From positions 1 to 62,455 of the forward strand of contig JAMCZE010000001.1 in NCBI GenBank assembly GCA_023485845.1: DNA of 62,455 bases. Reading direction: 5' to 3'. Source of the stretch: Patescibacteria group bacterium (lineage in GTDB: Bacteria; Patescibacteriota; Microgenomatia; JAMCZE01). Under the pieces are notes generated by a model, which saw nothing but the letters and a program-made list of their open reading frames with translations, was not told where the DNA came from and did no database searches. This document shows, one piece after another, positions 27,719 through 37,279 of the stretch (the stretch's first letter is position 1; each line of letters begins with the position of its first letter). The position numbers and the translations under genes are program-made.

Positions 27719-28718
27719 CTGCAAAGAAGTGTAACTCACTTTGGATAAATCCGTCAAGATGGCCGTTGAGCACAAAGTCGGAGTTGGTTTCCTCATAATC
27801 GGTCCGCAGATCCTTAACCAGGTGGTAGGGATGGAGAACATAGGAGCGGATTTGGTTGCCCCAGCCGGGAGTGAGATGTTTGCCGCGCAGTTTTAACTCT
27901 TGTTCACGGACTTTTTCTTCCTGCCGCGCCAAGAGTTTCGCCCGGAGGATTTTTATGGCAATTTCCCGGTTGCGGCTTTGGTCCCGTTCTTTTTGTGAGG
28001 TCACAATGATTCCCGTCGGTTTGTGGGTAAGCCGGACGGCACTGCTGACTTTGTTGACATTTTGGCCGCCATGGCCCCCGGAGCGGAAAAAATCCCACTC
28101 GATATCCTCCTCATTAATGACTGCTTCCTGATTTCCTGTGGTCCTATCTTCCTGAATGTCCGGCATCACTTCCACCAGAGCAAAGGAGGTTTGGCGCAAA
28201 CGGTCGGCGTTAAAAGGGGACTGGCGCACCAGGCGGTGAACCCCGGCTTCATATTTTAAAAAGCCGTAAACATAGTCGCCGGTTAGTTCAAAAGTGGCGG
28301 TTTTCAGGCCGGCCTCCGGCCCCGGTTCAAAATCCACCTCGTCCAGTTTCCACCCTTTTTCCATCGCTAGTTTGGAATACATTCGGTAGAGCATTGACGC
28401 CCAGTCCATGGCTTCCACGCCCCCCTGGCCGGAATGGATGGAAACAATCGCGCTGCTGGCATCATAAGGGCCGGACAAATAGAGCTTTAATTCCATCTCC
28501 TCAACCAATTCCGGGGTGGGGGTGCTGGCCAGTTTTTCCAGTTTGGTGATTTCATCCTGTAGGCCAGCCAGCCGGCGCATCTTGGCCGCCGCCGTCTGGT
28601 TGTCATGCCAAAATTCCGGTTTCTCGGACTCCACTTCAATAGCGCGCGCCCCCCGGCGCTTCCCATCAACATCCATTTTCCCTAAAATCTTCTTCACCCG
28701 CTCGTTTAAGTCTTCCAT
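27705..28718 (-). CDS. prfB: Peptide chain release factor 2
   Basis: [28 protein letters not shown]2-type N-terminus. Confidence 0.92.
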   Translation of the reverse strand: MEDLNERVKKILGKMDVDGKRRGARAIEVESEKPEFWHDNQTAAAKMRRLAGLQDEITKLEKLASTPTPELVEEMELKLYLSGPYDASSAIVSIHSGQGGVEAMDWASMLYRMYSKLAMEKGWKLDEVDFEPGPEAGLKTATFELTGDYVYGFLKYEAGVHRLVRQSPFNADRLRQTSFALVEVMPDIQEDRTTGNQEAVINEEDIEWDFFRSGGHGGQNVNKVSSAVRLTHKPTGIIVTSQKERDQSRNREIAIKILRAKLLARQEEKVREQELKLRGKHLTPGWGNQIRSYVLHPYHLVKDLRTDYEETNSDFVLNGHLDGFIQSELHFFADGRN

Positions 28719-28726
28719 GATAGTGA

Positions 28727-28734
28727 TATAATAG
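28727..28734. promoter_or_regulatory. Shared bidirectional -10 region between prfB and hicB
   Basis: TATAAT (+) 28727-28732 and TATTAT (-) 28729-28734 in the 20-bp divergent gap. Confidence 0.5.
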
Positions 28735-28738
28735 CACT

Positions 28739-28978
28739 ATGAAGGTTAAAAAATTAGATTATCTTATTGAACTGACGTACGACAAAGCCTACAAGGGCTA
28801 TGTTGCCGATGTGGTTAACCTTTATGGTTGCATGTCTCAGGGAAAAACTAAACAAGAAGCATTGGCAAATGCCGACAAGGCAATTAAAGCCTATATGGAA
28901 GCGGTGACCCAGCCAAATAAAGATATCGAACTTGTCGAGCGAAGGGTCGAAACGCCGATTCCTATGGCTTATGCCTAA
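28739..28978 (+). CDS. hicB: HicB family antitoxin
   Basis: YLIELTYDKAYKGYVADVVNLYGCMSQGKTKQEALANADKAIKAYMEA. Confidence 0.85.
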   Translation: MKVKKLDYLIELTYDKAYKGYVADVVNLYGCMSQGKTKQEALANADKAIKAYMEAVTQPNKDIELVERRVETPIPMAYA

Positions 28979-29192
28979 GTTGACAAATATCTCCGGCAGA
29001 GATGCAGTTAAAACTTTTCTAAAATTCGGCTATTCGCACGTTTACACTTCCGGCGACCATGCAATCTTGCAAAAACCTGGATTCCCAAGTTTGTCTATTC
29101 CTTTGCACAGAGAAGTAGCCCCCTTTCTCTTAAAGTCCCAGATAAAAAAGGCAAGTATCCCCTTAGATGATTTTATCGAAGCGCTGAGGTGA
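28971..29192 (+). CDS. hicA: HicA family toxin
   Basis: ISGRDAVKTFLKFGYSHVYTSGDHAILQKPG...SIPLHREVAPFLLKSQIKKASI. Confidence 0.83.
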   Translation: MPKLTNISGRDAVKTFLKFGYSHVYTSGDHAILQKPGFPSLSIPLHREVAPFLLKSQIKKASIPLDDFIEALR

Positions 29193-29811
29193 CGGCAGTT
29201 TCGAGGCCGGAGGAGCCGACGAGGCGAGCCCCGTTGATAAAGAAAGTGGGCGTGGCGTTAACACTTAAGGAATTGCCGTCATTTTGATCTTCCAGCACCC
29301 GTGCCCGGGTGGCATCGGAATCCAGGTCCTGATTAAATTTCGTTATGTCCAACCCGAGGTCCTTGGCGGCCTGAATCAGATTGTCTTGCGACAAGCTTGG
29401 AGAAATAGTAAAGAGCTTCGTTCTCATTTCCCAAAACTTGCCTTGCTCTCCGGCTGCTTGGGCTGCCTCGGCAGAGCTAAACCCGTCCGGATGGGAGGGC
29501 AGGGGAAAGAACCGGTAGACGAACTGGATTTGGTTACCATATTTTGCTAACAGGCTGTCCACTGTTGGCTCGGCCGCTTGGCAGGCGGGGCATTCAAAGT
29601 CGGAAAACTCCACCAAGGTCACCTTGGCGTTGTCCGGACCTTTCTTCCAAGAATCCGGCCGGATCAAAAGCTTTTGGTCGGCGCTGCTGACGGCGCTGGC
29701 TCCCAGGGTGGCCGGGGAACCATTATTATTTCCCAACATCATCGCCGCGCCAAAAATCAGGACTAACGTTCCGATAATTACTCCCAGAAATATTTTTGTT
29801 TCCGTGCTCAT
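29173..29811 (-). CDS. DsbA-family thioredoxin-like protein
   Basis: VTLVEFSDFECPACQAAEPTVDSLL, NATPTFFINGARLVG. Confidence 0.9.
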   Translation of the reverse strand: MSTETKIFLGVIIGTLVLIFGAAMMLGNNNGSPATLGASAVSSADQKLLIRPDSWKKGPDNAKVTLVEFSDFECPACQAAEPTVDSLLAKYGNQIQFVYRFFPLPSHPDGFSSAEAAQAAGEQGKFWEMRTKLFTISPSLSQDNLIQAAKDLGLDITKFNQDLDSDATRARVLEDQNDGNSLSVNATPTFFINGARLVGSSGLETAVTSALR

Positions 29812-29816
29812 TTGGT

Positions 29817-30467
29817 TTAGTAATAGTAAACCAGACTTAACAGGGCCATGCCCGTTCCGAGAAAAAACCCCCCGATCACATCGCTGGTCCAATGGGCGCC
29901 CAGATAGACTCGGGAAACTGCCATGATTATAGTAAAAACCGTCAGAAATGTGAAGGCGGCAATCCGCCGGGCTTTGTTTTTAATGAACTTGCCGGCGAGA
30001 AACAGTCCCAGGACAGTGACGAAAATGGTTCGGGCTTCGTGGCCCGAGGGGAAAGAAAAATTTGTCCGGACATAGTCGGTGGGCAAACTAAACGGCAGTT
30101 CATAGTGGAAAAAGATATGCGGCGGGTTAGGGTGATAGAGAAGGAATTTGCCGATAAATTCAAAAATAAGAATCATGCCAAACAATGCCAAGGACCACAA
30201 CGCTAGGTGTTTTTTGCGCCAGAGCCAGAGGAAAACGGCAATCACGGTGAGGCAGGTGAACTCAAAGCTGCCAAACAGGGTGAAGATGGACAAAGGAACG
30301 TCAAGACTGCGGGGAAAGATCGCTTGCAAAGCGGTGGAAACTGCCAAATCAAGATGGGAAAAGGTCATTCTTGTCTCCAGGGAAAAGACAAAGAGAAAAA
30401 GGAGAAAAGACAAACTGCCGGCCGCAAAGAACTTAAAATTCCTAGGCTTCATGTTTAAATTAGCCAT
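29817..30467 (-). CDS. PAP2 superfamily phosphatase
   Basis: FSFPSGHEARTIF, SRVYLGAHWTSDVIGG. Confidence 0.9.
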   Translation of the reverse strand: MANLNMKPRNFKFFAAGSLSFLLFLFVFSLETRMTFSHLDLAVSTALQAIFPRSLDVPLSIFTLFGSFEFTCLTVIAVFLWLWRKKHLALWSLALFGMILIFEFIGKFLLYHPNPPHIFFHYELPFSLPTDYVRTNFSFPSGHEARTIFVTVLGLFLAGKFIKNKARRIAAFTFLTVFTIIMAVSRVYLGAHWTSDVIGGFFLGTGMALLSLVYYY

Positions 30468-30468
30468 T

Positions 30469-30963
30469 TTATGATGATATCACAAAGCGCAGCGGGGCAT
30501 CCTTCCAAGTGCCGGCGTAACTGATTCCCACCCGGGGCAACACCGAAATCTTTTTTGGTTTGGGTCCATCGGCAATAAATAGCGGCCCCTTCTTGGTTAA
30601 ATCGGCGCCGTAGAATTTTTTGTTGATGGCCAGCTTTTGGCAAACCAGTCCCGGTCCGGGAGCTGTTTGCGTGGCCCGGATCAAAACGGCGGCGCCCAAG
30701 CCCGGCCGGCCGGTGACCACATTAAAGCAAAAGTGCTTGCCGTAGACTAAATAGACATAAGCAAATCCCGGCGGGCCAAACATCACTTGGTTGCGGGCTG
30801 TTTTGCCAAAACGGCTGTGGGAGGCCAAATCCTGCGGCCCGACATAGGCCTCCGTCTGGGTGATTTTTTCTGTCAGTTTTCCCCGGACAATAATTTTGCC
30901 CAAAAGCGCCCGGGCCACCACTTTTGCCGGCCGGTTATAAAACTCCCGCGGCAGCGGTTTCAT
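30469..30963 (-). CDS. 3-methyladenine DNA glycosylase (AAG/MPG family)
   Basis: TQTEAYVGPQDLASHS, YVYLVYGKHFCFNVVTG, GVLIRA-like GAAVLIRA. Confidence 0.9.
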   Translation of the reverse strand: MKPLPREFYNRPAKVVARALLGKIIVRGKLTEKITQTEAYVGPQDLASHSRFGKTARNQVMFGPPGFAYVYLVYGKHFCFNVVTGRPGLGAAVLIRATQTAPGPGLVCQKLAINKKFYGADLTKKGPLFIADGPKPKKISVLPRVGISYAGTWKDAPLRFVISS

Positions 30964-30984
30964 GGGGGAATTCTACCATTTTTC

Positions 30985-31031
30985 CATTGCGCCCATTGCG
31001 CGATAATCTGCGCGATTCTTGCGCGATTATT
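30985..31031. repeat. Short degenerate TGCGCGAT repeat
   Basis: cattgcgcccattgcgcgataatctgcgcgattcttgcgcgattatt. Confidence 0.5.
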
Positions 31032-31132
31032 AAAATATTCTGCCCCAGAGGAGCCTTGGTTCCAGCCCCGGCTACTTTCTAAAATCCCCCGGGGGTCATA
31101 GACACACCGTGGTTAACAGTTTTTAAATGTCT

Positions 31133-31480
31133 TTAGCGTAAAAATCGACTCGAGCGTCTCTGTCGCTTGGGAGATCTTGTTTGAACTCTTTGCGGCACTT
31201 CGCCTAACAATAAACCTGCGAGTTCTTCAGTATTGATTAGTCCGAGCATTAATATACTAGAGGTACTAATTGGATCCTCGCTAATCTGTCCTTCTTCTGG
31301 AAATTCCTTTACTTCCTGCACGATTAATCCTCTACTCTCGGGGTAAAGTTCTTTGAAGGCGGGTTCAATGTAGCAAAAATGCCCCGGGGTAGGTGCTTCC
31401 AGGTGAATTATCCTTTTGGGGTTCTCTTTATCATAAATAACCATCTTGACTGTCTTGGGTTTGACATCAGGAGTATTCAT
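31133..31480 (-). CDS. Hypothetical protein
   Basis: Isolated ORF. Confidence 0.5.
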   Translation of the reverse strand: MNTPDVKPKTVKMVIYDKENPKRIIHLEAPTPGHFCYIEPAFKELYPESRGLIVQEVKEFPEEGQISEDPISTSSILMLGLINTEELAGLLLGEVPQRVQTRSPKRQRRSSRFLR

Positions 31481-31573
31481 ATGCTGCGCATCTTATGATG
31501 TTTGGGCTGTTATGTCAAGCTGTTATATTATCTGCCTACTAGGTATACGATTTATAGACTATTCTAACCTAAC

Positions 31574-31966
31574 CTAATTTTGGAAGTGGGGAATTGGTTC
31601 GATGTAGTAAACAGATGCCCCACCGTCAGCCATCACGATAGCCCTCACCATTCCCGCTGGTAATTCTGATTTGAGAGCAGGGGTGATATCAGGAACTACA
31701 CTGCTAAGATATTCAATGAGCACTTCCGCTCGTGCTGTACCTCGTGCTACCGGAGTTTCTCCTTTATCACGAAATTCTTGCCAATGAGACCCGGGGACGT
31801 CTGGCATCAGAGCCTCAACGACTTCAGTCCAGGCTGGGTCATCAACATCAATTGCCACGGCAACAAATTCTTCTCTGGATAACCCTTTCCTTACAGCCCG
31901 GTCGGCCATGTGTTCCAGGCGTTCACGTTGGGGTTGGAAAAACCGATCGCGGGTTTCTGCTGACAT
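31574..31966 (-). CDS. Hypothetical protein
   Basis: Start MSAETRDRFF placed by consensus promoter TTGACT-17-TATAAT-7-ATG. Confidence 0.6.
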   Translation of the reverse strand: MSAETRDRFFQPQRERLEHMADRAVRKGLSREEFVAVAIDVDDPAWTEVVEALMPDVPGSHWQEFRDKGETPVARGTARAEVLIEYLSSVVPDITPALKSELPAGMVRAIVMADGGASVYYIEPIPHFQN

Positions 31967-31973
31967 ATAGCTA

Positions 31974-32002
31974 ATTATATTAGGGACTAAATATAAAGTC
32001 AA
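31974..32002 (-). promoter_or_regulatory. sigma70-type promoter TTGACT-17-TATAAT, 7 nt before ATG
   Basis: Reverse complement TTGACTTTATATTTAGTCCCTAATATAATTAGCTATATG. Confidence 0.75.
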
Positions 32003-32069
32003 CTATAGGTTGCTTGGTTCCAAAGTGTGTTTTTGAATCCAAGTCTTTTTTAGTGTTATTATAAATTAG

Positions 32070-32750
32070 ATGGAAACACATGCCAGGGTGTCATCGCTGC
32101 GGGATTTGATTCTTGGCGGCCAGGACGGGTTGGTTAATGTTTTGGGGATTGTGTTAGGCGTTTCGGCGGCGAACGGTTCCACACAGATTATTATTGTTGC
32201 CGGTTTGGCGGCCGCTTTTGCCGAGGCGGTGTCCATGGGGGCGGTGGCCTACACGTCCACTTTAGCCCAAAAAGACTACTACGAAAAAGAACTGGAGCGG
32301 GAGAAAAATGAGGTGGAAACCAAACCGGAGGAGGAGAAACAGGAAATTCGCGAGATCTACAAAAACAAGGGTTTTTCCGGCCAGGTGTTGGATGACATTG
32401 TGACCACCGTGTCGGCCAACAAGGATGTTTGGGTGAACATTATGATGAAAGACGAGCTGGGTTTGGAGCCGGTGGACATGACCGCGCTTCGGCGCACGTC
32501 GGCGATTGTTTTTGTCTCCGCCCTGCTGGGCTCTTTTGTCCCAATCGTGCCGCTATTTTTCTTTCCCCGGGAACTGGCGGCTATCACCGGCGTGTTGGTT
32601 TCCTCATTAGTTTTATTCGCCATTGGGGTTTATGAAGCCAAAACCTATGTCGGTAATTGGTTGGTTAAGGGAGGCCAGATGGTGGTTATTGGCATCGGGG
32701 CGGCCATCGCCGGCTTTGTCATCGGCCGGGTTTTCCAGGTTGGACCATGA
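32070..32750 (+). CDS. VIT1/CCC1 family transporter
   Basis: LRDLILGGQDGLVNVLGIVLGVSAANGS, AFAEAVSMGAVAYTSTLAQKDYYEKELEREKNEV. Confidence 0.9.
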   Translation: METHARVSSLRDLILGGQDGLVNVLGIVLGVSAANGSTQIIIVAGLAAAFAEAVSMGAVAYTSTLAQKDYYEKELEREKNEVETKPEEEKQEIREIYKNKGFSGQVLDDIVTTVSANKDVWVNIMMKDELGLEPVDMTALRRTSAIVFVSALLGSFVPIVPLFFFPRELAAITGVLVSSLVLFAIGVYEAKTYVGNWLVKGGQMVVIGIGAAIAGFVIGRVFQVGP

Positions 32751-35034
32751 TCCGGGCATAGAAAAAGGACTTCACGGCCTGAGCAGCAAACATATAGCCC
32801 ACAATAATGGTGTTAATGGCTAAAACCAGGAAGATGGGCAGCGGTTTAAAACCAAACACCGGCCCGAGCAAATAGGGAGCCAGGTGGGCGGCGATAACAA
32901 CCAATAGGGTGGTGGCCAGAAGATAGATGCTGGGTCGGCTGGAGAGAAAAAACTTCCGGCTGCGAATCACCAGGACAATCACGGCGGCGGAAATCACCGA
33001 TTCCAAAAACCAGCCAGTGCGAAACTGCATTACCGACACGCCAAAGCCAAGCAGCAGGGCAAAAGTGAGATAGTCAAAGGCGGAGGAGAGCGGGCCAAAA
33101 ATGAGCATAAACCGGCGGATAAAACTGATGTCCCAGCGCCGCGGCGCCTCCAGATCAATGGCGTCCACATTGTCGGACGCGATGGTCATCTCCGGAAAAT
33201 CCGTCAGCAAATTTAAAAACAGGATCTGGCCTGGCAAAAGCGGCAAAAACGGTAAGAAGAGAGAAGCGCCGGCCATGGAAAACATGTTGCCAAAGTTAGC
33301 GCTAGTGGCCATAAAAATATATTTCATCGTGTTGGCAAAGGTTCGCCGGCCCTCAACGATGCCTTCTTTGAGAATGTGCAGGTCTTTGTGCAAAAGAACG
33401 ATGCTGGCCGCTTGTTTGGCCACGTCCACTCCGGTGTTGACGGAAATGCCCACGTCAGCAGCGTGCAGGGCGGGGGCGTCGTTGATGCCGTCGCCCAAGA
33501 AGCCGACCACATTGCCGCCCTTGCGCAGGGCCAGAATAATTTGTTCTTTTTGGTTTGGTTCCACCTGGGCAAAGATTTGGGTCGTTTGGGCTGCCGCGAC
33601 CAGGGCGGCTTCTTCCATTTTGGTGATCTGCTGTCCGGTGAGAATTTTTGTCGCGTCCAGCCCGACTTTGCGGGCCAGAGCGCGGGCAACTAGTTGATTA
33701 TCACCGGTAATAATTTTGAGCCCCACCCCCAGTTTTTGCAGGTTAGCCAGTGTCTGGGTCACCCCGTCTTTAACTGGATCGGAAAGCACCAGAAAACCGG
33801 CAAAAGTTAAGCCTTGCTCATCAGCCTGATCAATTTTGTCTTGGGAGATTTTTTTAGACGCGACGGCCAAAATTCGCATGCCGTCCCGGCTGTATTTATC
33901 CGTTAGTCTTTTTATTTTTTCGCGGTTTGCCCCGGGACAGATTTCCAAAATATTAGCCAGCGCCCCTTTGGTAATAAGCAGTTTGCCAGCTTTTGTCTGC
34001 ACTAAAACGCTTAAGCGCTTGCGAACAAAGTCATAAGGGATTTCGTCCAGTTTGGAAAAATCACTAAGATCCAGCGGGTGGTGGATTCTAATGGCCTGGT
34101 CAATCGGGCTATGGAAGCCGGTTTCAAAAGAGGAGTTGATAAACGCCAGCTGCCAAACCGCATCGCTCTCCCGGCCATCGGCGCCAAGAACTTTCTCCAC
34201 TTGGATTTTTCCTTCTGTCAGGGTGCCGGTTTTATCGGCACATAAAATGTTCATGCTACCGAAGTTTTCAATGGAAGCCAGGCGTTTAACAATCACTTTG
34301 CCGGCCGCCATCCGTTTAGCCCCTTTGGCTAGATTAATGCTGATGACCACTGGCAGCAATTCCGGGGTCAGCCCCACGGCCAGGGCCAGGGCAAACAGGA
34401 GTGATTCCAAAACCGGCCGGGCAAACCAGACGTTAACGGCAAAAATGCCCAACACCAAGATTAAAGTGACGGTCATCAACAGATAGCCAAAGCGGCGGAT
34501 GCCTCGTTCAAATTCCGTTTCCGGTTCCCGAGCAGCGAGTCGGGCGGCGGTTTGGCCAAACTTGGTTTGTTTGCCGACAGTGATGACTTTTGCCTGCGCC
34601 TGGCCGCTGACCACGTGAGTGCCCAGATAAACCGGATCGCCGACGGCTTTTTCCACCGGAAAGGTTTCCCCGGTTAGGCCGGCCTGGTCAACGAAAAGGT
34701 CTTTGGCGCTAATCAGCTGACAGTCGCCAGGAATAATGTCTCCAGCGGTAAGTTTGACGATGTCCCCGGCAACAACCTTTCCCACTGGCACTTCTTTGTC
34801 TTGGCCGTTGCGAACGACAGTGGCGGTCACTTGCACCAGCCGCAGCAATTTGACGACAGCGTCGCGGGCCCCCTTTTCCTGCCAAAAACCCAGACTGCCG
34901 CTGATGCCGACGATCACAGTTATAATGCCGGCATCAGCCCGATCCCCGACTAAAAAAGCCACCGCGGCGGCCAAAAGAAGAATGATAATCACCGGACTTT
35001 TGAATTGGGACAGGAAAAGCTTAAGCACTTCCAT
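32719..35034 (-). CDS. mgtA: Magnesium-translocating-type P-type ATPase
   Basis: ADKTGTLTEGKI, LTGETFPVEK, GDGINDAPALHAADVGISV; MgtA-like architecture. Confidence 0.87.
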   Translation of the reverse strand: MEVLKLFLSQFKSPVIIILLLAAAVAFLVGDRADAGIITVIVGISGSLGFWQEKGARDAVVKLLRLVQVTATVVRNGQDKEVPVGKVVAGDIVKLTAGDIIPGDCQLISAKDLFVDQAGLTGETFPVEKAVGDPVYLGTHVVSGQAQAKVITVGKQTKFGQTAARLAAREPETEFERGIRRFGYLLMTVTLILVLGIFAVNVWFARPVLESLLFALALAVGLTPELLPVVISINLAKGAKRMAAGKVIVKRLASIENFGSMNILCADKTGTLTEGKIQVEKVLGADGRESDAVWQLAFINSSFETGFHSPIDQAIRIHHPLDLSDFSKLDEIPYDFVRKRLSVLVQTKAGKLLITKGALANILEICPGANREKIKRLTDKYSRDGMRILAVASKKISQDKIDQADEQGLTFAGFLVLSDPVKDGVTQTLANLQKLGVGLKIITGDNQLVARALARKVGLDATKILTGQQITKMEEAALVAAAQTTQIFAQVEPNQKEQIILALRKGGNVVGFLGDGINDAPALHAADVGISVNTGVDVAKQAASIVLLHKDLHILKEGIVEGRRTFANTMKYIFMATSANFGNMFSMAGASLFLPFLPLLPGQILFLNLLTDFPEMTIASDNVDAIDLEAPRRWDISFIRRFMLIFGPLSSAFDYLTFALLLGFGVSVMQFRTGWFLESVISAAVIVLVIRSRKFFLSSRPSIYLLATTLLVVIAAHLAPYLLGPVFGFKPLPIFLVLAINTIIVGYMFAAQAVKSFFYARIMVQPGKPGR

Positions 35035-35063
35035 CAAATCCAGTGTAGCACTAAAATGGGGGG

Positions 35064-36110
35064 ATGATATATTCCCGTCTGATCCGGCCGGTTCTTTTTC
35101 ATCTGGACGCCGAGTTTGTCCACAGCGCAGCCATTCTTATCGGTGAGCACTTTCCTCCTTTCCCGCTCTCTTACTCGTCTTCTTCTCTCGTCCAGAAAAT
35201 CAATGGCATCACTTTCTCCAACCCCATTGGCCTAGCGGCCGGTTTCGACTATGACGGCCATCTGGCGGCAACGATGAAAAATTTCGGGTTTGGCTTTAGC
35301 ACCGTGGGAACGGTGACGGCAAAACCTTACGCCGGCAACCCCAAACCACGGCTCGGCCGGTTACCGAAATCGCAGGCAATTTTTGTTAATAAAGGGTTTA
35401 AGTCTGAAGGGGTGGCGGCGGTGGCGGCCCGGCTTGACACCAAAAACCTTGCTGGTGCCACCGTTGGTGTCAGTCTGGGCAGCCGGGACGGTTCCATCGA
35501 AGAAGTTGCCGCCGGTTTTGACTATTTAAAAGACCGTGACGATATCAAATATTTTGAACTGAATATTAGTTGTCCGAACATTCCCGGCACGGGTGTCTTT
35601 GCTAATCCCAAAAATTTGGAAAAACTGTTGGCAGCGATTAAATTTTCCAAACCCACTTATTTAAAAATGCCCAATGAAATTGAATTTTCTTTGGCCGATG
35701 CCCTGTGCCGAGTGGCCTTAAAACACAGCCTAGCCGGCTTTATCTTTTCTAATCTTGTTAAGAAACGAGATAATCCGGCCATTGACCGGGGGGAATTAAA
35801 AAAGTTCGAGAATTTGCCGGGCAACTTTTCCGGCCGGCCGACATGGGAAAATTCCAATCGGCTCATTGCCCATGCTCGCAAAAAATTTGGCAAATCGGTG
35901 ACAATCATTGGCTGCGGGGGAGTCTTCACCGCCACCGACGCCTACGAAAAAATTAAACTTGGCGCCAACCTGGTCCAACTGATCACTGGGCTGGTCTTCG
36001 AAGGCCCAACTCTGGCCAGCTCCATTAATCGTGATCTCGTTCGTCTCCTTGCCGCCGCCGGCTACTCCTGCCTCTCCGAGGCCGTGGGAAAAGGCTTGTC
36101 AAGGGGGTAA
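35064..36110 (+). CDS. pyrD: Dihydroorotate dehydrogenase (class 2-like)
   Basis: NPIGLAAGFDYDG, GFSTVGTVTAKPYAGNPKPRLGRLPKSQAIFVNKGF, ELNISCPN, IGCGGVFTATDAYEKIKLGANLVQL. Confidence 0.92.
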   Translation: MIYSRLIRPVLFHLDAEFVHSAAILIGEHFPPFPLSYSSSSLVQKINGITFSNPIGLAAGFDYDGHLAATMKNFGFGFSTVGTVTAKPYAGNPKPRLGRLPKSQAIFVNKGFKSEGVAAVAARLDTKNLAGATVGVSLGSRDGSIEEVAAGFDYLKDRDDIKYFELNISCPNIPGTGVFANPKNLEKLLAAIKFSKPTYLKMPNEIEFSLADALCRVALKHSLAGFIFSNLVKKRDNPAIDRGELKKFENLPGNFSGRPTWENSNRLIAHARKKFGKSVTIIGCGGVFTATDAYEKIKLGANLVQLITGLVFEGPTLASSINRDLVRLLAAAGYSCLSEAVGKGLSRG

Positions 36111-36192
36111 AAAGGGGCAAAATAGGCACGAAAGTAATTAATAAATATATATAAATATATCAGTAATATAATCGGCTTCGAGGAGGTCAAGT

Positions 36193-36870
36193 ATGTCCAA
36201 AGATGATGAAAGAATTGCGTATATGAATCGGGTCCTGGAGGGTCTTGTTGAAAAGACTAATCAAGAGGAGGCGAGAGAAAATGCCAAACTGGCGCCGCTT
36301 TTTGGTAAGGTCATTGCGCTTATTGACAAAAAAATCCTAGACAACGGGACATATTCTTTTTTGAGAAAAACAGGTTATGATGGTTGCGAGGTTGCCTTGG
36401 TTGAAGCGGACGGTTTGCATCACCGCCCTGGCTTTTACACCCATACCCTGAATGATAAGCATAGGGTTGATGATAAGGACGCAATTCCGGGGGAGTACAC
36501 TCTAGTTGGAATTACTTTTCCCAGACGTATAGTGTCGGTGGTTGTCATCCGTAACGACTGGGAGGGAGAGCTATGGGGTCATTATGAATTTAGAGCTAGG
36601 ACAATAGAGTTTGATTATGCGCAGCTTCGCCGCGGACTACTGGAGGTTGAGCCATACCCTCCACAGGAGAGAGCGTGGCTCAAGGAGCGGTTGATCAAAC
36701 GTGGTGATCCGTTGCCTGGGCAGGATTGGGAAGAGGGAAGATCTCTGACTGAATGCTATCTATTGGGTCTGGTAGCTGATATCCCCACCTGGGTTCCGGA
36801 AAAGAGCCGGGGAAATAATCATTTGTCTTCAACCAAAGCAATCTGGTTTCCTTCGGAGTCATTAAAATAA
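36193..36870 (+). CDS. Hypothetical protein
   Basis: ORF with SD GAGGAGGTCAAG; shares 5' leader with 3186 ORF. Confidence 0.6.
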   Translation: MSKDDERIAYMNRVLEGLVEKTNQEEARENAKLAPLFGKVIALIDKKILDNGTYSFLRKTGYDGCEVALVEADGLHHRPGFYTHTLNDKHRVDDKDAIPGEYTLVGITFPRRIVSVVVIRNDWEGELWGHYEFRARTIEFDYAQLRRGLLEVEPYPPQERAWLKERLIKRGDPLPGQDWEEGRSLTECYLLGLVADIPTWVPEKSRGNNHLSSTKAIWFPSESLK

Positions 36871-37193
36871 GCGGCTTCCCCCCACGGATAGTAGTTTATA
36901 TTGCCGACCGTTTTTATAAGATTTGGCTCGTCCTTCCCAACGGCTAAGAATTTAACGTCCCTTTTTTTTAACACCTTGACTTGTTCTTCTAGGTCAGACG
37001 CGCGAAATTCCATGCCGTTTTTGGTCCCGCCGTGAAGATAAAGATGGATCTCGGCGCCAAATGCTTCAAAAGACGCCCAGTCGGTGTCTTTATGAATAAG
37101 AGTCAATCCCAAGGTCTTCCCATAGAAACTGGTTGCCCGATCCAAGTCGCGCACCCGAATGTCTAGAATTAATTTCCTAAGACCTAGTTTCAT
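36819..37193 (-). CDS. VOC (glyoxalase/bleomycin resistance) family protein
   Basis: KLILDIRVRDLDRATSFYGKTLGLTLI...YFNDSEGNQIALVE. Confidence 0.88.
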   Translation of the reverse strand: MKLGLRKLILDIRVRDLDRATSFYGKTLGLTLIHKDTDWASFEAFGAEIHLYLHGGTKNGMEFRASDLEEQVKVLKKRDVKFLAVGKDEPNLIKTVGNINYYPWGEAAYFNDSEGNQIALVEDK

Positions 37194-37279
37194 TTTTTAG
37201 TTCGGATAGTGACACTTCTTGAAATGCTAACCAAATAGAGTACCATATCTATTCAAATAGAATATTTCACCCAAAATAG

